Made by a program: the position numbers and the translations under genes
Notes under the pieces: generated by a model
Databases searched by the model: none
Seen by the model: the letters and a program-made list of their open reading frames with translations, nothing else
What the model was told of the DNA's origin: nothing
NCBI RefSeq assembly: GCF_025506275.1
Contig: NZ_QYCP01000096.1
Coordinates: forward strand, 186,001 to 250,000
Source: Brevibacterium permense
GTDB taxonomy: Bacteria > Actinomycetota > Actinomycetes > Actinomycetales > Brevibacteriaceae
Length of the DNA: 64,000 bases
Direction: 5' to 3'
In this document: positions 1 through 8,460 of the stretch, piece by piece
Layout: the number at the start of each line of letters is the position of its first letter
Position numbering within the stretch: the stretch's first letter is position 1

Positions 1-2
1 CC

Positions 3-164
3 ACGAACTTCGAAGTCGTGACTGGGCTCAACGGTGTCATCAATGTGCTTCTCCTGTTGCCCACCCCGTTGCTGTTCATCGGCGGAATCATCATTTCCCT
101 GACCATCAGGGCCAAGAAGCCCGAATACTATGAAGGTCTCAACCAGAATGCGAACAGCGACTGA
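3..164 (+). CDS. C-terminal end of a membrane protein (5' partial)
   Basis: The reading frame is open from the window edge to a TGA at 162-164. The 53 residues contain one strongly hydrophobic segment (LLLLPTPLLFIGGIII) followed by a short charged tail rich in Lys, Glu and Asn. This is typical of the last transmembrane helix and cytoplasmic tail of a transporter or permease. Too little is present to name a family. The TetR-type gene begins about 50 bases downstream on the same strand, so the two may be linked in expression. Confidence 0.6.
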   Translation, partial: TNFEVVTGLNGVINVLLLLPTPLLFIGGIIISLTIRAKKPEYYEGLNQNANSD

Positions 165-210
165 AAGCAGGGATGATCGCAAGTGGCGGAGGTCGCATAC
201 AATTGCGGCT

Positions 211-840
211 ATGAGTTCTGCCGATCAGCGTCGCCTCGAACGCCAGGATGAGATTGTTCGAGCATATTGGCGTGCGGCGAGAGCGAAGCCCGGGCGCAGT
301 GTCAACATCCGCACAGTTGCCGGCGAAGCCGATATGAGTCCGGGGAACGTTCTCCATTACTTCGATACTCTCAAGGACCTCCAGTTCGCTGCGATCAATG
401 GAGCGATGGAGGAATTCTGGGGTCACCGACAGGAGATTCTGGACCGGCGGGTAAGCGCTTCCGAACGACTCTGGGCCATGATCGATGCCGGTGTTCCGGA
501 CGTCATCAGTGCGGAGCTGAGGCACGTCTACGAAAGTGTGTCGGTCCTGGCTGAGCATCCGGAATTCCTCCACGCGCATCGGAATCTGACGGAGCGTCAG
601 ATCATGCTCTACCGGACATTGATCGAGATCGGCGCAGGCACAGGAGAGTTCACTCCAGCGTCGCCGATGCGAATGATTGCTCGCAACTTGGTAGCACTGG
701 AAGACGCCTACGACCTCTATCCGCTTGTCGGAGACAAAACGCCGCGGGACGAATGCCGCGCCGCGGTCCGCAGTTACGCGGTGGTAGCACTGCGCATCTC
801 AGAACCAGAAGAATCGAGCAGTTCGGCCCGAAAATGCTGA
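211..840 (+). CDS. TetR/AcrR family transcriptional regulator
   Basis: A 209-residue protein when started at the ATG at 211. The N-terminal 50 residues form a TetR-type helix-turn-helix: IVRAYWRAARAKPG, then VNIRTVAGEADMSPGNVLHYF, with the recognition helix ending in the usual HYF and then DTLKDL. The rest is a helical ligand-binding domain without a recognisable ligand signature. The frame is open further upstream, to an ATG at 130, but that extension overlaps the preceding gene and does not resemble TetR N-termini. A GGAGG lies 19 bases before 211, which is further than usual, so the start is not certain. The target is unknown; the preceding membrane protein gene is a candidate. Confidence 0.82.
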   Translation: MSSADQRRLERQDEIVRAYWRAARAKPGRSVNIRTVAGEADMSPGNVLHYFDTLKDLQFAAINGAMEEFWGHRQEILDRRVSASERLWAMIDAGVPDVISAELRHVYESVSVLAEHPEFLHAHRNLTERQIMLYRTLIEIGAGTGEFTPASPMRMIARNLVALEDAYDLYPLVGDKTPRDECRAAVRSYAVVALRISEPEESSSSARKC

Positions 841-898
841 ACGTCCTCCAGTTAGCTTCGATGTCACGATATGTACATCGACGAACGGATATTGGGCT

Positions 899-1219
899 TT
901 AAAGAGTCCAGGCGCCGTCGGTGAAGTAGCCGTCGATGAATCCGGGCAGGCGCTGTCCGTCCTTCGCGGTCTCGAGCGTGTACGGGGCGACGTGGAAGCC
1001 GGCCTTGTCGACCTCGCCGCCCATTTCGTCGAGGAGTTCGTCGAAGGTGACGGTGGCGGCTTCTTCTCCGCCGGCCGGGTGTTTGATCGTGGCCGCGTCC
1101 CATTCCTCGCGGCTGAGGTCCCGGATGGGTCCGGTTGCGCCGTTGAGTGTGCGGTCGGCAGTGTCGTCGTGGATGAGGACGGGGGTGCCGTCTGCGAGGA
1201 ATTGGTGGGGCAGTGCCTC
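899..1219 (-). pseudogene. remnant of a glycerophosphodiester phosphodiesterase
   Basis: Read on the minus strand from 1219 to a stop at 899, the frame carries two separated GDPD-family pieces. The first is the stretch DGTPVLIHDDTADRTLNG, matching the family's DG-x-VxxHD-xxxDRTT region, and it runs on to TVTFDELLDEM. The second is a C-terminal piece, GFHVAPYTLETAKDG then GFIDGYFTDG, matching the final strand with its FTD. The N-terminal half of the active site (the HRG motif) and roughly the middle third of the barrel are absent. No start codon or ribosome binding site precedes the conserved part, which begins inside the stop codon of the HdeD-like gene. I read it as a truncated, internally deleted gene copy. 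Confidence 0.6.
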
Positions 1220-1823
1220 AGTTTCCGAATGCCTGCTTCGTATGCGAGCGGCCGACGAAGGCCATGATGATGAGGAAGATGCCGAAGATGATCGTGTAGA
1301 TCGCGATAATCCAAACCAGCGCGAGCAATGCGGCTCCCGGGTTGGAGAAGACGACGATGAACATGATGACGGCGAAGATGATGTCGAGGACTCCGAGGGC
1401 CTTCGACCATCCCTTGAATGATTTCGAGGCGACGCTGAGGATGCCACGGATGAGCATGCCCGAAGCCATCATCAGCAGGATGACGGTGCCGCCCATGACG
1501 GCGAAGGACAGCGGCACGATCATGATGATGACGCCGGAGACGACGTAGGCGATGCCGGCGCCGAGTTCCCAGCCCCATGAAAGGTTCTGTCTGCGAGCGT
1601 GCAGAGCATGAGTGATTTCGAGGATGCCGTCGACGATGAGCCAAGCACCCACCCAGATTCCCAGGGCCACTGCCATTGCGGCGGGTGCGGCGACGAGGAG
1701 TATGCCGAAGAGGACGGCCAGGACGCCGCGGATCAGCACCGCCCAGAAGGCGCCCTTGCCGAGTTCTGTCATGAGCGAACGGACCGCGTCTGAAGCATCA
1801 GTGGGGTTCTGGGGTGTGGCCAT
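1218..1823 (-). CDS. HdeD family (DUF308) membrane protein
   Basis: A 201-residue integral membrane protein with about six hydrophobic helices arranged as three short hairpins. It shows the Gly/Ala-rich repeats of the DUF308/HdeD family (RGVLAVLFGILL, GAWLIVDGILEI, ASGMLIRGILSV, AIYTIIFGIFLI). HdeD of E. coli is linked to acid-stress resistance, but for actinobacterial members the function is not established. The start ATG is preceded by a strong AGGAGG at 6-base spacing. The gene is divergent from a frameshifted membrane-protein gene and abuts a GDPD remnant at its 3' end. Confidence 0.8.
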   Translation of the reverse strand: MATPQNPTDASDAVRSLMTELGKGAFWAVLIRGVLAVLFGILLVAAPAAMAVALGIWVGAWLIVDGILEITHALHARRQNLSWGWELGAGIAYVVSGVIIMIVPLSFAVMGGTVILLMMASGMLIRGILSVASKSFKGWSKALGVLDIIFAVIMFIVVFSNPGAALLALVWIIAIYTIIFGIFLIIMAFVGRSHTKQAFGN

Positions 1824-1939
1824 GGTTCCTCCTGGTGACTGCGCCTATGATTGCCACCAGTCTAGGCCTGCGCTGACGGTTCTGTCGTCGTGCGACACGT
1901 GGCGAGGTCTCGGGGAGGGATAGCGCCAGTACGAACACG

Positions 1940-2584
1940 ATGAGGGACGATGAAGAGGTTCTGCACAAATACGATCGACCGGTCGTGTTCTATGTGCGGG
2001 CGACCGTGCTGCCGTGGGTGTTCTGGTTCGCGGCGGCTCATCTCAGCCATCTGCCGGAGCCGAATCGGGTCGTGCCCGTCGCGACGATGGTGCGGTCCTT
2101 GGCGGGACTGTTTGCCCTGCTCGGTTGCCGTTCCTTGTCGCGGCGGTGTTCCTGGTGCCCCTGACGCTGATGGCGGCGCAGGGGCTGTCACTGTTTTTCG
2201 GCTACGATCCAGGGCAGTTCGGACTGCAGGGCGGGTTCACGTTCTCCACCGGGCTCATGCCGGTGTGGGTGACGCTCACCGGGGCCGCTGTCGTTCATCG
2301 ACGGCTACTACCAGAACGAATTCGTCGAGCCAGAGGGGCTGCCGACCTTGAACTTCCCGGACTCGATGGTGGCGTTCGTGCTCGTGATGAACTGGCTGTA
2401 TTTTCGGTGCGGACGCAGCATCCTCATCCCGGTGGTCTCCCGCGCCTCGGCGAATATGTCCGCGGAGATCTTCATGACCGACCCGGACTCGAAGATCATT
2501 CAGACGGGACTCATGCTCGTTCTCTCGGTGATCATCATCGTCAGGGAACGCCGCCTGTTCTTCGCCCGGCCGGAGACACAGTGA
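1940..2584 (+). pseudogene. frameshifted membrane protein gene
   Basis: Three consecutive open segments in two frames read like one protein. Frame A starts at 1940 (MRDDEEVLHKYDRPVVFYVR, then hydrophobic). A switch near 2130 leads to frame B (FLVAAVFLVPLTLMAAQGLSL and on to GLMPVWVTLTGA). A second switch near 2290 returns to frame A (FIDGYYQNEFVEPEGLPTLN, then a last hydrophobic segment and RERRLFFARPETQ). No single frame spans the unit, so either two indels have inactivated the gene or there are sequencing errors. The product would be a multi-pass membrane protein of unknown family. It lies beside another gene remnant, which favours real decay. Confidence 0.55.
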
Positions 2585-2692
2585 ACGGTCTCATGCCCCG
2601 GAATCCGCCAAGGCTCGTCGTGAAATGCACATCACCTTTTGGTTGTGGTGTGTCGGCGGCCGGCCGCGCCGCGGTCGGCCTATATTTCTGTA

Positions 2693-4555
2693 GTGAACAG
2701 CATCCCCGAAACATCCCTAAGACAGTCCCATCCCCACCGATTCCCTCATCGCGGCCTCCTTCCCGAAGGCAGCCACTTCACTCTGACGTGGACCATCGGC
2801 TACGACTACGGCGGCATGACCACGGTCGCGCTGGAACGGAGCTCCGCCTTCGCTCGGCTCGACAATCGGCGCGTTGAGATTCTGACTCTGAGCCCGGAGA
2901 TGAAGGGCCGGGATCGGGAACGCGAGCTTCGGGCCGCGGGGTCAATCGATCGTAAGGTGAAAGTCCGCAATCTGTGGCAGGACCTCACCTCCTGGTCTGA
3001 CCGAAAGCTGCGCAGGATGGTCGGCACGGTCGACCCCGATCCGACAGCAGCCGATGATGTCATCACGCGGACCGGTCAGGAATGGACTGAACAGAGGAAC
3101 GATTCCGAGGACAGTCTGCTCCAGGCCGACAGATACCACGATCGAGGGCATCTGCTTGTCATCGATCGCCAGGATATGAAGAAGCCCGGTCGCCGAGGCG
3201 GTCGTCGGATCACACTGTTCGACCGCGAACAGACGGTCATCGCGCAATGGTCAACGGCGCGAGAGTTCTATCAGGCGTGGCTCGACGTCGTCATCGGAGA
3301 CAAGCCCTCCTACCTCATCTGCGACTCTGCCTTTGTCGGCAATTTCATTCATGAGTACCGGCGCGACAACGTCATTCTCTGCATGGTCAACCACAATCAC
3401 TTTCTTGCTGATGCCAATGATGAGCCCACCGGTGCGTTGGCTGACGACAAGTTCGGCTACCTCCGTCAACTGGACGGGTTCGATCTGGCGACGACGCTCA
3501 CCGATTCGCAGCGAGTCGCCATGGAAGGACTGGACCTGTCGGCCGGAAAGCTTGCGACGGTGTCGAATCTGACGGACGATCTGCACGGAGATCCGGACCG
3601 ACCACGGCCTCGCAGCAGAGGTTCCATGGTTGCTCGTCTGTCACCGCAGAAACGCGTGGAGGACGCAATCGGCGCCGTTGCAAGCGTTGTGGCCGATGGT
3701 CAGCAGGTGACGCTTGACGTGTATGGGGACGGCGACGACCGGCCGATGCTCAGCGAGCTCATCGAGAGCGGGAAGGCAGCCGGCCGAGTCACGCTCCACG
3801 GCCACGTGGATGGAGCGAAGTCGAACTTCCTCTCCAGCTCATTCAGCCTCCTGACGAGCCGCTTCGAAGGTCAAGGGCTCGTGGTGCTGGAAAGCATGTC
3901 GGCGGGGTGCATCCCCATCTGCTATGCGGTGGACTACGGACCCGCAGACATCATCGAGCACGGGACCGATGGATTCCTCGTCGCACCCGGCGACGTCGAC
4001 GGACTGGCCGCCGCGATCTCGACATTCCTGTCTCTGCCCGAGGACGAGGTCTCGAGGATGCGCCGAAACGCCGTCGCCCGGGCAGCAGACTTCTTCCACG
4101 ATCCCATCGTCCGACGGTGGGGAGAGGTGCTGGCGGCTCAGTCGTTTGTTCCGATCATCCGTGCCGAGAACGCGCGGGCAGAAGTTCGAACTGCCGAAGT
4201 GACTGCCGATGGAGTCTCCATCACTCTGAGCCTCTCTGATCTCGGAGGAAGCACGCCCAAGCAGATGTTCATCTCGTGGAAGTCGCGAACTGGGACCTTC
4301 TATGGGCGAGTCGAAGCCCACGCCAGCAAGGAGCTGGTCACGGCCGATATTCCGTTCTCTCGGATTGAACCCATCACAGACGAGTATGTCGACTTCTCCC
4401 TCGACCTCGTTTTCGGGCGAGGATTCGAAAGAGTGCGCTTAGCCTGCAGCGAGGACTCAGCCCTCTCGTCGTCGGCTGCGCTGCATCTCTATTCGACCAA
4501 GCACGGAAATCTCAGCGGTCGCTTCATCCGAACCGGCCTCACATCCACTTCTTGA
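2693..4555 (+). CDS. family 1 glycosyltransferase, teichoic-acid glucosyltransferase type
   Basis: About 620 residues. The N-terminal segment has the signature WTIGYDYGGMTTVALERSSAF seen in poly(glycerol-phosphate) glycosyltransferases. A GT-B catalytic domain follows: MVARLSPQKRVEDAI, DVYGDGDDRP, and FEGQGLVVLESMSAGCIP carrying the E-x7-E pair of retaining GT1/GT4 enzymes. The last 120 residues form a beta-rich extension ending YSTKHGNLSGRF. The same architecture occurs in the genes at 14696 and 23079. Predicted role: adding sugar to a polyol-phosphate wall polymer. The frame extends to an ATG at 2639, but that stretch is atypical. A TATATT box at 2681-2686 sits just before the GTG at 2693, which suggests a leaderless start. 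The 3' end overlaps the convergent corA by 17 bases. Confidence 0.8.
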   Translation: MNSIPETSLRQSHPHRFPHRGLLPEGSHFTLTWTIGYDYGGMTTVALERSSAFARLDNRRVEILTLSPEMKGRDRERELRAAGSIDRKVKVRNLWQDLTSWSDRKLRRMVGTVDPDPTAADDVITRTGQEWTEQRNDSEDSLLQADRYHDRGHLLVIDRQDMKKPGRRGGRRITLFDREQTVIAQWSTAREFYQAWLDVVIGDKPSYLICDSAFVGNFIHEYRRDNVILCMVNHNHFLADANDEPTGALADDKFGYLRQLDGFDLATTLTDSQRVAMEGLDLSAGKLATVSNLTDDLHGDPDRPRPRSRGSMVARLSPQKRVEDAIGAVASVVADGQQVTLDVYGDGDDRPMLSELIESGKAAGRVTLHGHVDGAKSNFLSSSFSLLTSRFEGQGLVVLESMSAGCIPICYAVDYGPADIIEHGTDGFLVAPGDVDGLAAAISTFLSLPEDEVSRMRRNAVARAADFFHDPIVRRWGEVLAAQSFVPIIRAENARAEVRTAEVTADGVSITLSLSDLGGSTPKQMFISWKSRTGTFYGRVEAHASKELVTADIPFSRIEPITDEYVDFSLDLVFGRGFERVRLACSEDSALSSSAALHLYSTKHGNLSGRFIRTGLTSTS

Positions 4556-5669
4556 CCCGGAAGACGATGTAGAGAACGACTCCCAGCCCGAGCATGAGCC
4601 CCAGCGCCATCGGATAGCCGAAGGCCCAATGGAGTTCGGGCATATCGTCGAAGTTCATTCCGTAGATCGCTCCGACGAGGGTGGGGGCGAAGAGGATCGC
4701 CGCCCATCCGGAGATCTTCTTCATGTCCTCGTTCTGTCTTTGGGCGACCAGCGTGGAATTGACGTTGAGGATCTGCGACAGGGCCTCGCGCAGTTCTCCG
4801 GCTTCGGCAAGGACTCTGGTGAGGTGATCTGTTACGTCATCGAGGTAGGCGCGAAGGTCGTCAGGAATCGCGTACTTGGCGGCGCCGTTGCCGAGCGCCT
4901 GCGTCAGCCGATTGAGGTGGGTGGAGTTGTGAAGGACATCGATGACTTCTTGACTGAGGAGATAGATGCGCTCGGCAGCGGCAGTGTCCCCGCTGAAGAC
5001 CTGTCTCTCGATCCCGTCCTTGTCGTCCTGCAGTCCATCGAGAACAGGGAAGTACCCGTCGACCACGGTGTCGAGCAGGCGGTACATGAGCGCTTCCGGC
5101 CCGAGCGTGAGAAGTTCGCGGTCTTTCGCCCAGCTGCGCTTCTCGTTCGTGAAGTACTCCTGGACTCCGCTGGTGTCCGCCGGAATCGGTGTTCCGTCGA
5201 TGAAGCGGTCTCCCTGACAGATGATGACGAGCACATCATCCTTCATGAGAAGGTGGAACTCGTTGAACTCGACTTCCTCTTTCGCGTCGATGTAGACCGC
5301 TGATTTCAGAACGACGAAGAGGACATCGTCGTAGCGTTCGACCTTCGCCCGTTGATTCGCATGAAATAGGTCGTCGATGAGAACCGGATGGAGATCCCAC
5401 GCAGAGGCGATCTCGTTGAGGAGCTCGGGAGTCGATCGCGGAATAACCACCTGAGTGATCGACCCGGTCGTTTCTGTCGGTCTGCCCTCCGAAGTATGCG
5501 CGGCCAATGCGTCGCTGAAGGTCGACGCAGTTGTCAGCTCCTGGGGTTCGCTGTTGATGATCTGCCGGCTGAACAGCGTGGTCTCCCGAGCGACGTTGTC
5601 GTGGGGCGTGGTCGAAGGACGCTTCCGCAGAGACGACCGTTCGAACCGCTGCCGACTTTCAGGTGACAT
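4539..5669 (-). CDS. corA: CorA family magnesium/cobalt transporter
   Basis: A 376-residue protein with the CorA layout. A long soluble N-terminal domain is followed by an extended helix (from about ERIYLLSQEVIDVLHN to LVAQRQNEDMKKISG) and two C-terminal membrane helices. The diagnostic YGMNF loop lies between the two helices and the tail is basic (RVKKWM). CorA forms a homopentameric Mg2+/Co2+ channel in the cytoplasmic membrane. The start ATG at 5669 has AAAGGGAG just upstream; the open frame continues another 95 codons but lacks family similarity. It sits inside the wall-polymer locus on the opposite strand to its neighbours, with no obvious functional link beyond Mg2+ use by phosphotransferases. 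Confidence 0.92.
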   Translation of the reverse strand: MSPESRQRFERSSLRKRPSTTPHDNVARETTLFSRQIINSEPQELTTASTFSDALAAHTSEGRPTETTGSITQVVIPRSTPELLNEIASAWDLHPVLIDDLFHANQRAKVERYDDVLFVVLKSAVYIDAKEEVEFNEFHLLMKDDVLVIICQGDRFIDGTPIPADTSGVQEYFTNEKRSWAKDRELLTLGPEALMYRLLDTVVDGYFPVLDGLQDDKDGIERQVFSGDTAAAERIYLLSQEVIDVLHNSTHLNRLTQALGNGAAKYAIPDDLRAYLDDVTDHLTRVLAEAGELREALSQILNVNSTLVAQRQNEDMKKISGWAAILFAPTLVGAIYGMNFDDMPELHWAFGYPMALGLMLGLGVVLYIVFRVKKWM

Positions 5670-5803
5670 GTACTCCCTTTCGCAGAATCTCACCCAAAAA
5701 TAGCCGATTGTCGATGAAAGAGTCGATTGTCGATCGGACATCCGTTCACCTGGAACGGAGGCGTATTCAGGGGGAGCACAGATAGGCATGCACAATAGTC
5801 TCC

Positions 5804-7072
5804 ATGACCTTCCTACCGGCAGAATTGCCGCACACCGCAGTTCGTGGTGCCTCGTTCGCGCAGTCAGTGGCCAAGCTCGCCGCGCAGAGACTGCGTGAGC
5901 GTGTTCGTGAATCTCGGCTATCTGATGACTTCCATCCTCAGGACGACGACGCATTCGTTGCGGCAGCGTACTTTGCCGGGGACCTCAGCTCTGTCTACCA
6001 GCTCGAACAGTGGCTGTGGCCGTTCGAACAGCTCGAGTCCCGACTGAAAGACCTCGGCTTCGGGGACCGTCCCTTCGGCATCATCGTCCGGAATTCACTC
6101 GTCGCCAGACATCTCAAGGGCGTCACCTCGTTTCCTGTCCGCTTCTCACGCCTGACGAAGGGACTGGACGAGTTCATGCAGGCACCGAGTCTGCGGGCAG
6201 TGTTCTATGTCAACCAGGGGACAAGCAACTTTCAGGCCCTCCGCTATCCCGAACCGGCTCATGTGCACCTCAGCCACGGTGAGAGCGAGAAGATCTCAAT
6301 GATCTCCAACCAGCTCAAGGGCTACGACTACGTATTCACCGCAGGTCAGGCGGCCCGAGAGCGAATCGAGCAGACTCTGTACGGCATGAGCGACGATCGC
6401 ATGTTCGATGTGGGGCGGCCCCAGCTGGATCGTCCGCGATCGATCCCGCCCGAATGGAAAGAGTTCGAAGCCGAACACCCTGACGGCAAGGCGGTCTTCT
6501 ACGCCCCGACGTGGGAGGGTGATTCCCCGTCAATGGCGTACGGCACCATCGCCTACAACGGAACACAGATCGTCACTTCGCTGCTGGAAGCCGGATACCG
6601 AGTGATCTTCCGCCCGCACCCGCGCACCGGTGTGATGTGCCACGAATTCGAGAAGGCTGTCGAAGACGTGGCGGAGATCGTCGAATCCGATCCGCGGGGA
6701 TTCCTCGACAAGAGTCCAGACGTATCGTGGCAATTGGACGAGGCCGACCTCGCCGTGGTCGAGATGACGTCGGTCGCCTTCGACTGGCTTGCCTCCGGAA
6801 AACCCCTCGTGATGGTCAAGCCGCACGGACCAGACGCCGAAGTGCTCGAAGGAGGACTCCTCGATCGCTGCCCTGCCGTCGACTCGATGAGCGGGGAAAG
6901 TGTCGTCGACCTCATCGACGAAGCCATCTCGCGATGCGGCTTGGTCTCTGAACTGGCGCAGTTCTACTTAGGTGATACCGCGGCTGGTGAGCAGACCGCT
7001 CGCTTCATTCAGTCGAGCGAACGTGTGATCAGGATTCGGACGGACGAACGTCGCGTAAAGCGTGCTGAGTGA
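5804..7072 (+). CDS. CDP-glycerol glycerophosphotransferase family protein
   Basis: A 422-residue member of the TagB/TagF-like family that moves polyol-phosphate from a CDP-polyol donor to a wall-polymer acceptor. Visible motifs are SHGESEK (residues 157-163), YAPTWEG (233-239), FRPHPRTG (269-276) and, in place of the usual TDYSSVxFDF, EMTSVAFDWLASGKP (320-334). The Asp-Tyr of TDYSS is therefore missing. Two paralogues with the same HGES-K and APTWEG motifs lie at 24989 and 26456. The next genes encode the CDP-glycerol donor enzyme (7176) and a CDP-alcohol phosphotransferase, which supports a teichoic-acid role. Whether it primes, polymerises or caps the chain cannot be told from sequence. 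Confidence 0.82.
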   Translation: MTFLPAELPHTAVRGASFAQSVAKLAAQRLRERVRESRLSDDFHPQDDDAFVAAAYFAGDLSSVYQLEQWLWPFEQLESRLKDLGFGDRPFGIIVRNSLVARHLKGVTSFPVRFSRLTKGLDEFMQAPSLRAVFYVNQGTSNFQALRYPEPAHVHLSHGESEKISMISNQLKGYDYVFTAGQAARERIEQTLYGMSDDRMFDVGRPQLDRPRSIPPEWKEFEAEHPDGKAVFYAPTWEGDSPSMAYGTIAYNGTQIVTSLLEAGYRVIFRPHPRTGVMCHEFEKAVEDVAEIVESDPRGFLDKSPDVSWQLDEADLAVVEMTSVAFDWLASGKPLVMVKPHGPDAEVLEGGLLDRCPAVDSMSGESVVDLIDEAISRCGLVSELAQFYLGDTAAGEQTARFIQSSERVIRIRTDERRVKRAE

Positions 7073-7080
7073 CCCGTGTG

Positions 7081-7151
7081 ACGTTTTCTAAACTTTAAGT
7101 AACAGAATGATAAACTAACGCGGAACTAAATCTGCGGCTCACGAGGTGAGC
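7081..7151 (+). promoter_or_regulatory. AT-rich leader with small hairpin upstream of tagD
   Basis: The gap between the preceding stop (7072) and tagD (7176) is strikingly AT-rich for this genome, with TTTAAG and GATAAACT runs at about 7095-7116 that could supply a -10 element. It is followed by a perfect 6-bp hairpin, GCTCAC-GAG-GTGAGC, at 7137-7151. I see no U-tract after the hairpin, so a leader structure or weak terminator is equally possible. Confidence 0.3.
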
Positions 7152-7175
7152 TTCGACCTCTGAACGGAATCAGCC

Positions 7176-7565
7176 ATGAAACGAGTCATCACTTACGGAA
7201 CATTCGACCTGCTCCATTACGGGCACATTCGACTGCTCCAACGGTGCAAAGAGCAGGGAGACTACCTGGTCGTCGCTCTGTCGAGCGATGAATTCAACGC
7301 TGGCAAGGGAAAGAAGTCGTACTTCTCCTACGAAGAGCGCAAGCACATGCTCGAAGCCATCCGCTATGTCGACCTCGTCATTCCTGAAGACAATTGGGAG
7401 CAGAAGTCGACCGACGTCGAGAAATACCATATCGACACCTTTGTCATGGGCGACGATTGGGAAGGGGAGTTCGACTTCCTCAAGGACAAGTGCGAGGTCG
7501 TCTATCTGCCGCGCACTCCTGAGATCTCGACGACGCGGATCAAGAGCGAGCTGGGCAAGTCCTGA
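7176..7565 (+). CDS. tagD: glycerol-3-phosphate cytidylyltransferase
   Basis: A 129-residue protein, the normal length for TagD/TarD. It makes CDP-glycerol from CTP and sn-glycerol 3-phosphate, the donor for poly(glycerol-phosphate) wall teichoic acid. The nucleotidyltransferase signatures are intact: GTFDLLHYGHIRLL near the N-terminus (HxGH is the CTP-binding motif) and RTPEISTTRIKSEL near the C-terminus (the ISTT motif). Other cytidylyltransferases of this fold (for example for CDP-ribitol or ethanolamine) look different at the second motif, so glycerol 3-phosphate is the best substrate guess. It is followed by a CDP-alcohol phosphotransferase and a GT2 gene on the same strand. Confidence 0.93.
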   Translation: MKRVITYGTFDLLHYGHIRLLQRCKEQGDYLVVALSSDEFNAGKGKKSYFSYEERKHMLEAIRYVDLVIPEDNWEQKSTDVEKYHIDTFVMGDDWEGEFDFLKDKCEVVYLPRTPEISTTRIKSELGKS

Positions 7566-7629
7566 CCGTGACGGCGCGGGCTTCGCGCTATCGTGACTGG
7601 ACACCATCATGGATCTGAGAGGAACGGAC

Positions 7630-8460
7630 GTGCCCGAAAAGTCTTCGGCGAACCATCCGACGCTGTCGGAGCTTCGGGCCAAGGCACAGCCTCCGGAAGT
7701 CCGCAGTCGGAAGAACGCCGAGCACTGGACGGCGCAGCTCTACCTACGGCATATCTCGATCTATTTCACGATGCTTCTCGTGCGTACGAAGATCACCGCC
7801 AACGGAGTCACCGGCCTGATGATCCTGGCCGGTTGGTGCATCGCATTCAGCCTGCTGATTCCGGGCATCTGGGGTGCGGTACTTGCCGTCCTCTTCTCCC
7901 AGGTGCAGATGTACATCGACTGCTGTGACGGTGAGGTCGCGCGGTGGCGGGGAACCAGCGGAGCAAAAGGCGTGTTCCTCGACAAGGTCGGCCACTACAC
8001 GACCGAAGGTCTGGTCGCGGTCGCGCTCGGAGTGCGAGCCGTGGGCGAATGGAACAGCCTGATCGAAGACCCGGCCGGCACATATCCGTTCCTGCTGGCA
8101 GGAACCGTCCTCGCCGGATTGGTGCTTCTCAACAAAGCGCTCAACGATATGGTTCATGTTTCCCGCGCGTTCAACGGACTCGACAAGCTCGCGGACTCGA
8201 AAGAAGCCACAGCACTGAACCCGGGAGTCATCTCCACCCTCAAGCGAATCGCTCGGTTCGTGCCTTTCCACCGCATCTTCCACTCCGTTGAGATGTCTCT
8301 GATGGCATTGGCCTCGAGCATCGTCACCGCGATAGCCGTATCGGCGGGCGCCGAACCACTGTTCGGCGAACGGTGGCTCGTCATCATCATGGCTCCGCTG
8401 TGCCTGCTTTCAGTCATCGGACACTTCATGTCGATCATGGCATCAAGGAGGCTGTCATGA
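7630..8460 (+). CDS. CDP-alcohol phosphatidyltransferase family membrane protein
   Basis: About 276 residues with several membrane helices. The CDP-alcohol phosphotransferase motif reads DCCDGEVARWRGTSGAKG followed by VFLDKVGH. The DxxDG-xx-AR-x8-G-xxx-D part is intact, but the last position, normally Asp, is His. These enzymes transfer a phospho-alcohol from CDP-linked donors to an alcohol acceptor in the membrane. Here, next to tagD and polymerase-like genes, it may build a lipid-linked primer or a phosphoalcohol substituent; the substrate is unknown. I chose the GTG at 7630 because GAGAGGA lies 7-8 bases before it; an in-frame ATG at 7609 has no such site. Its stop overlaps the next start (ATGA). 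Confidence 0.75.
   Translation: MPEKSSANHPTLSELRAKAQPPEVRSRKNAEHWTAQLYLRHISIYFTMLLVRTKITANGVTGLMILAGWCIAFSLLIPGIWGAVLAVLFSQVQMYIDCCDGEVARWRGTSGAKGVFLDKVGHYTTEGLVAVALGVRAVGEWNSLIEDPAGTYPFLLAGTVLAGLVLLNKALNDMVHVSRAFNGLDKLADSKEATALNPGVISTLKRIARFVPFHRIFHSVEMSLMALASSIVTAIAVSAGAEPLFGERWLVIIMAPLCLLSVIGHFMSIMASRRLS

Noticed and set aside
799..1644. A 281-codon minus-strand frame across the HdeD gene and GDPD remnant.
   Set aside because: It is a His/Arg-rich out-of-frame shadow of the HdeD coding sequence with no motif of its own.
2670..2682. CGCGGTCGGCCTA occurs upstream of the glycosyltransferase genes at 2693 and 14696 (also 14575-14587), suggesting a shared promoter element.
   Set aside because: A 13-base match is expected several times by chance in 64 kb of GC-rich DNA, and the distance to the start differs between the two sites.
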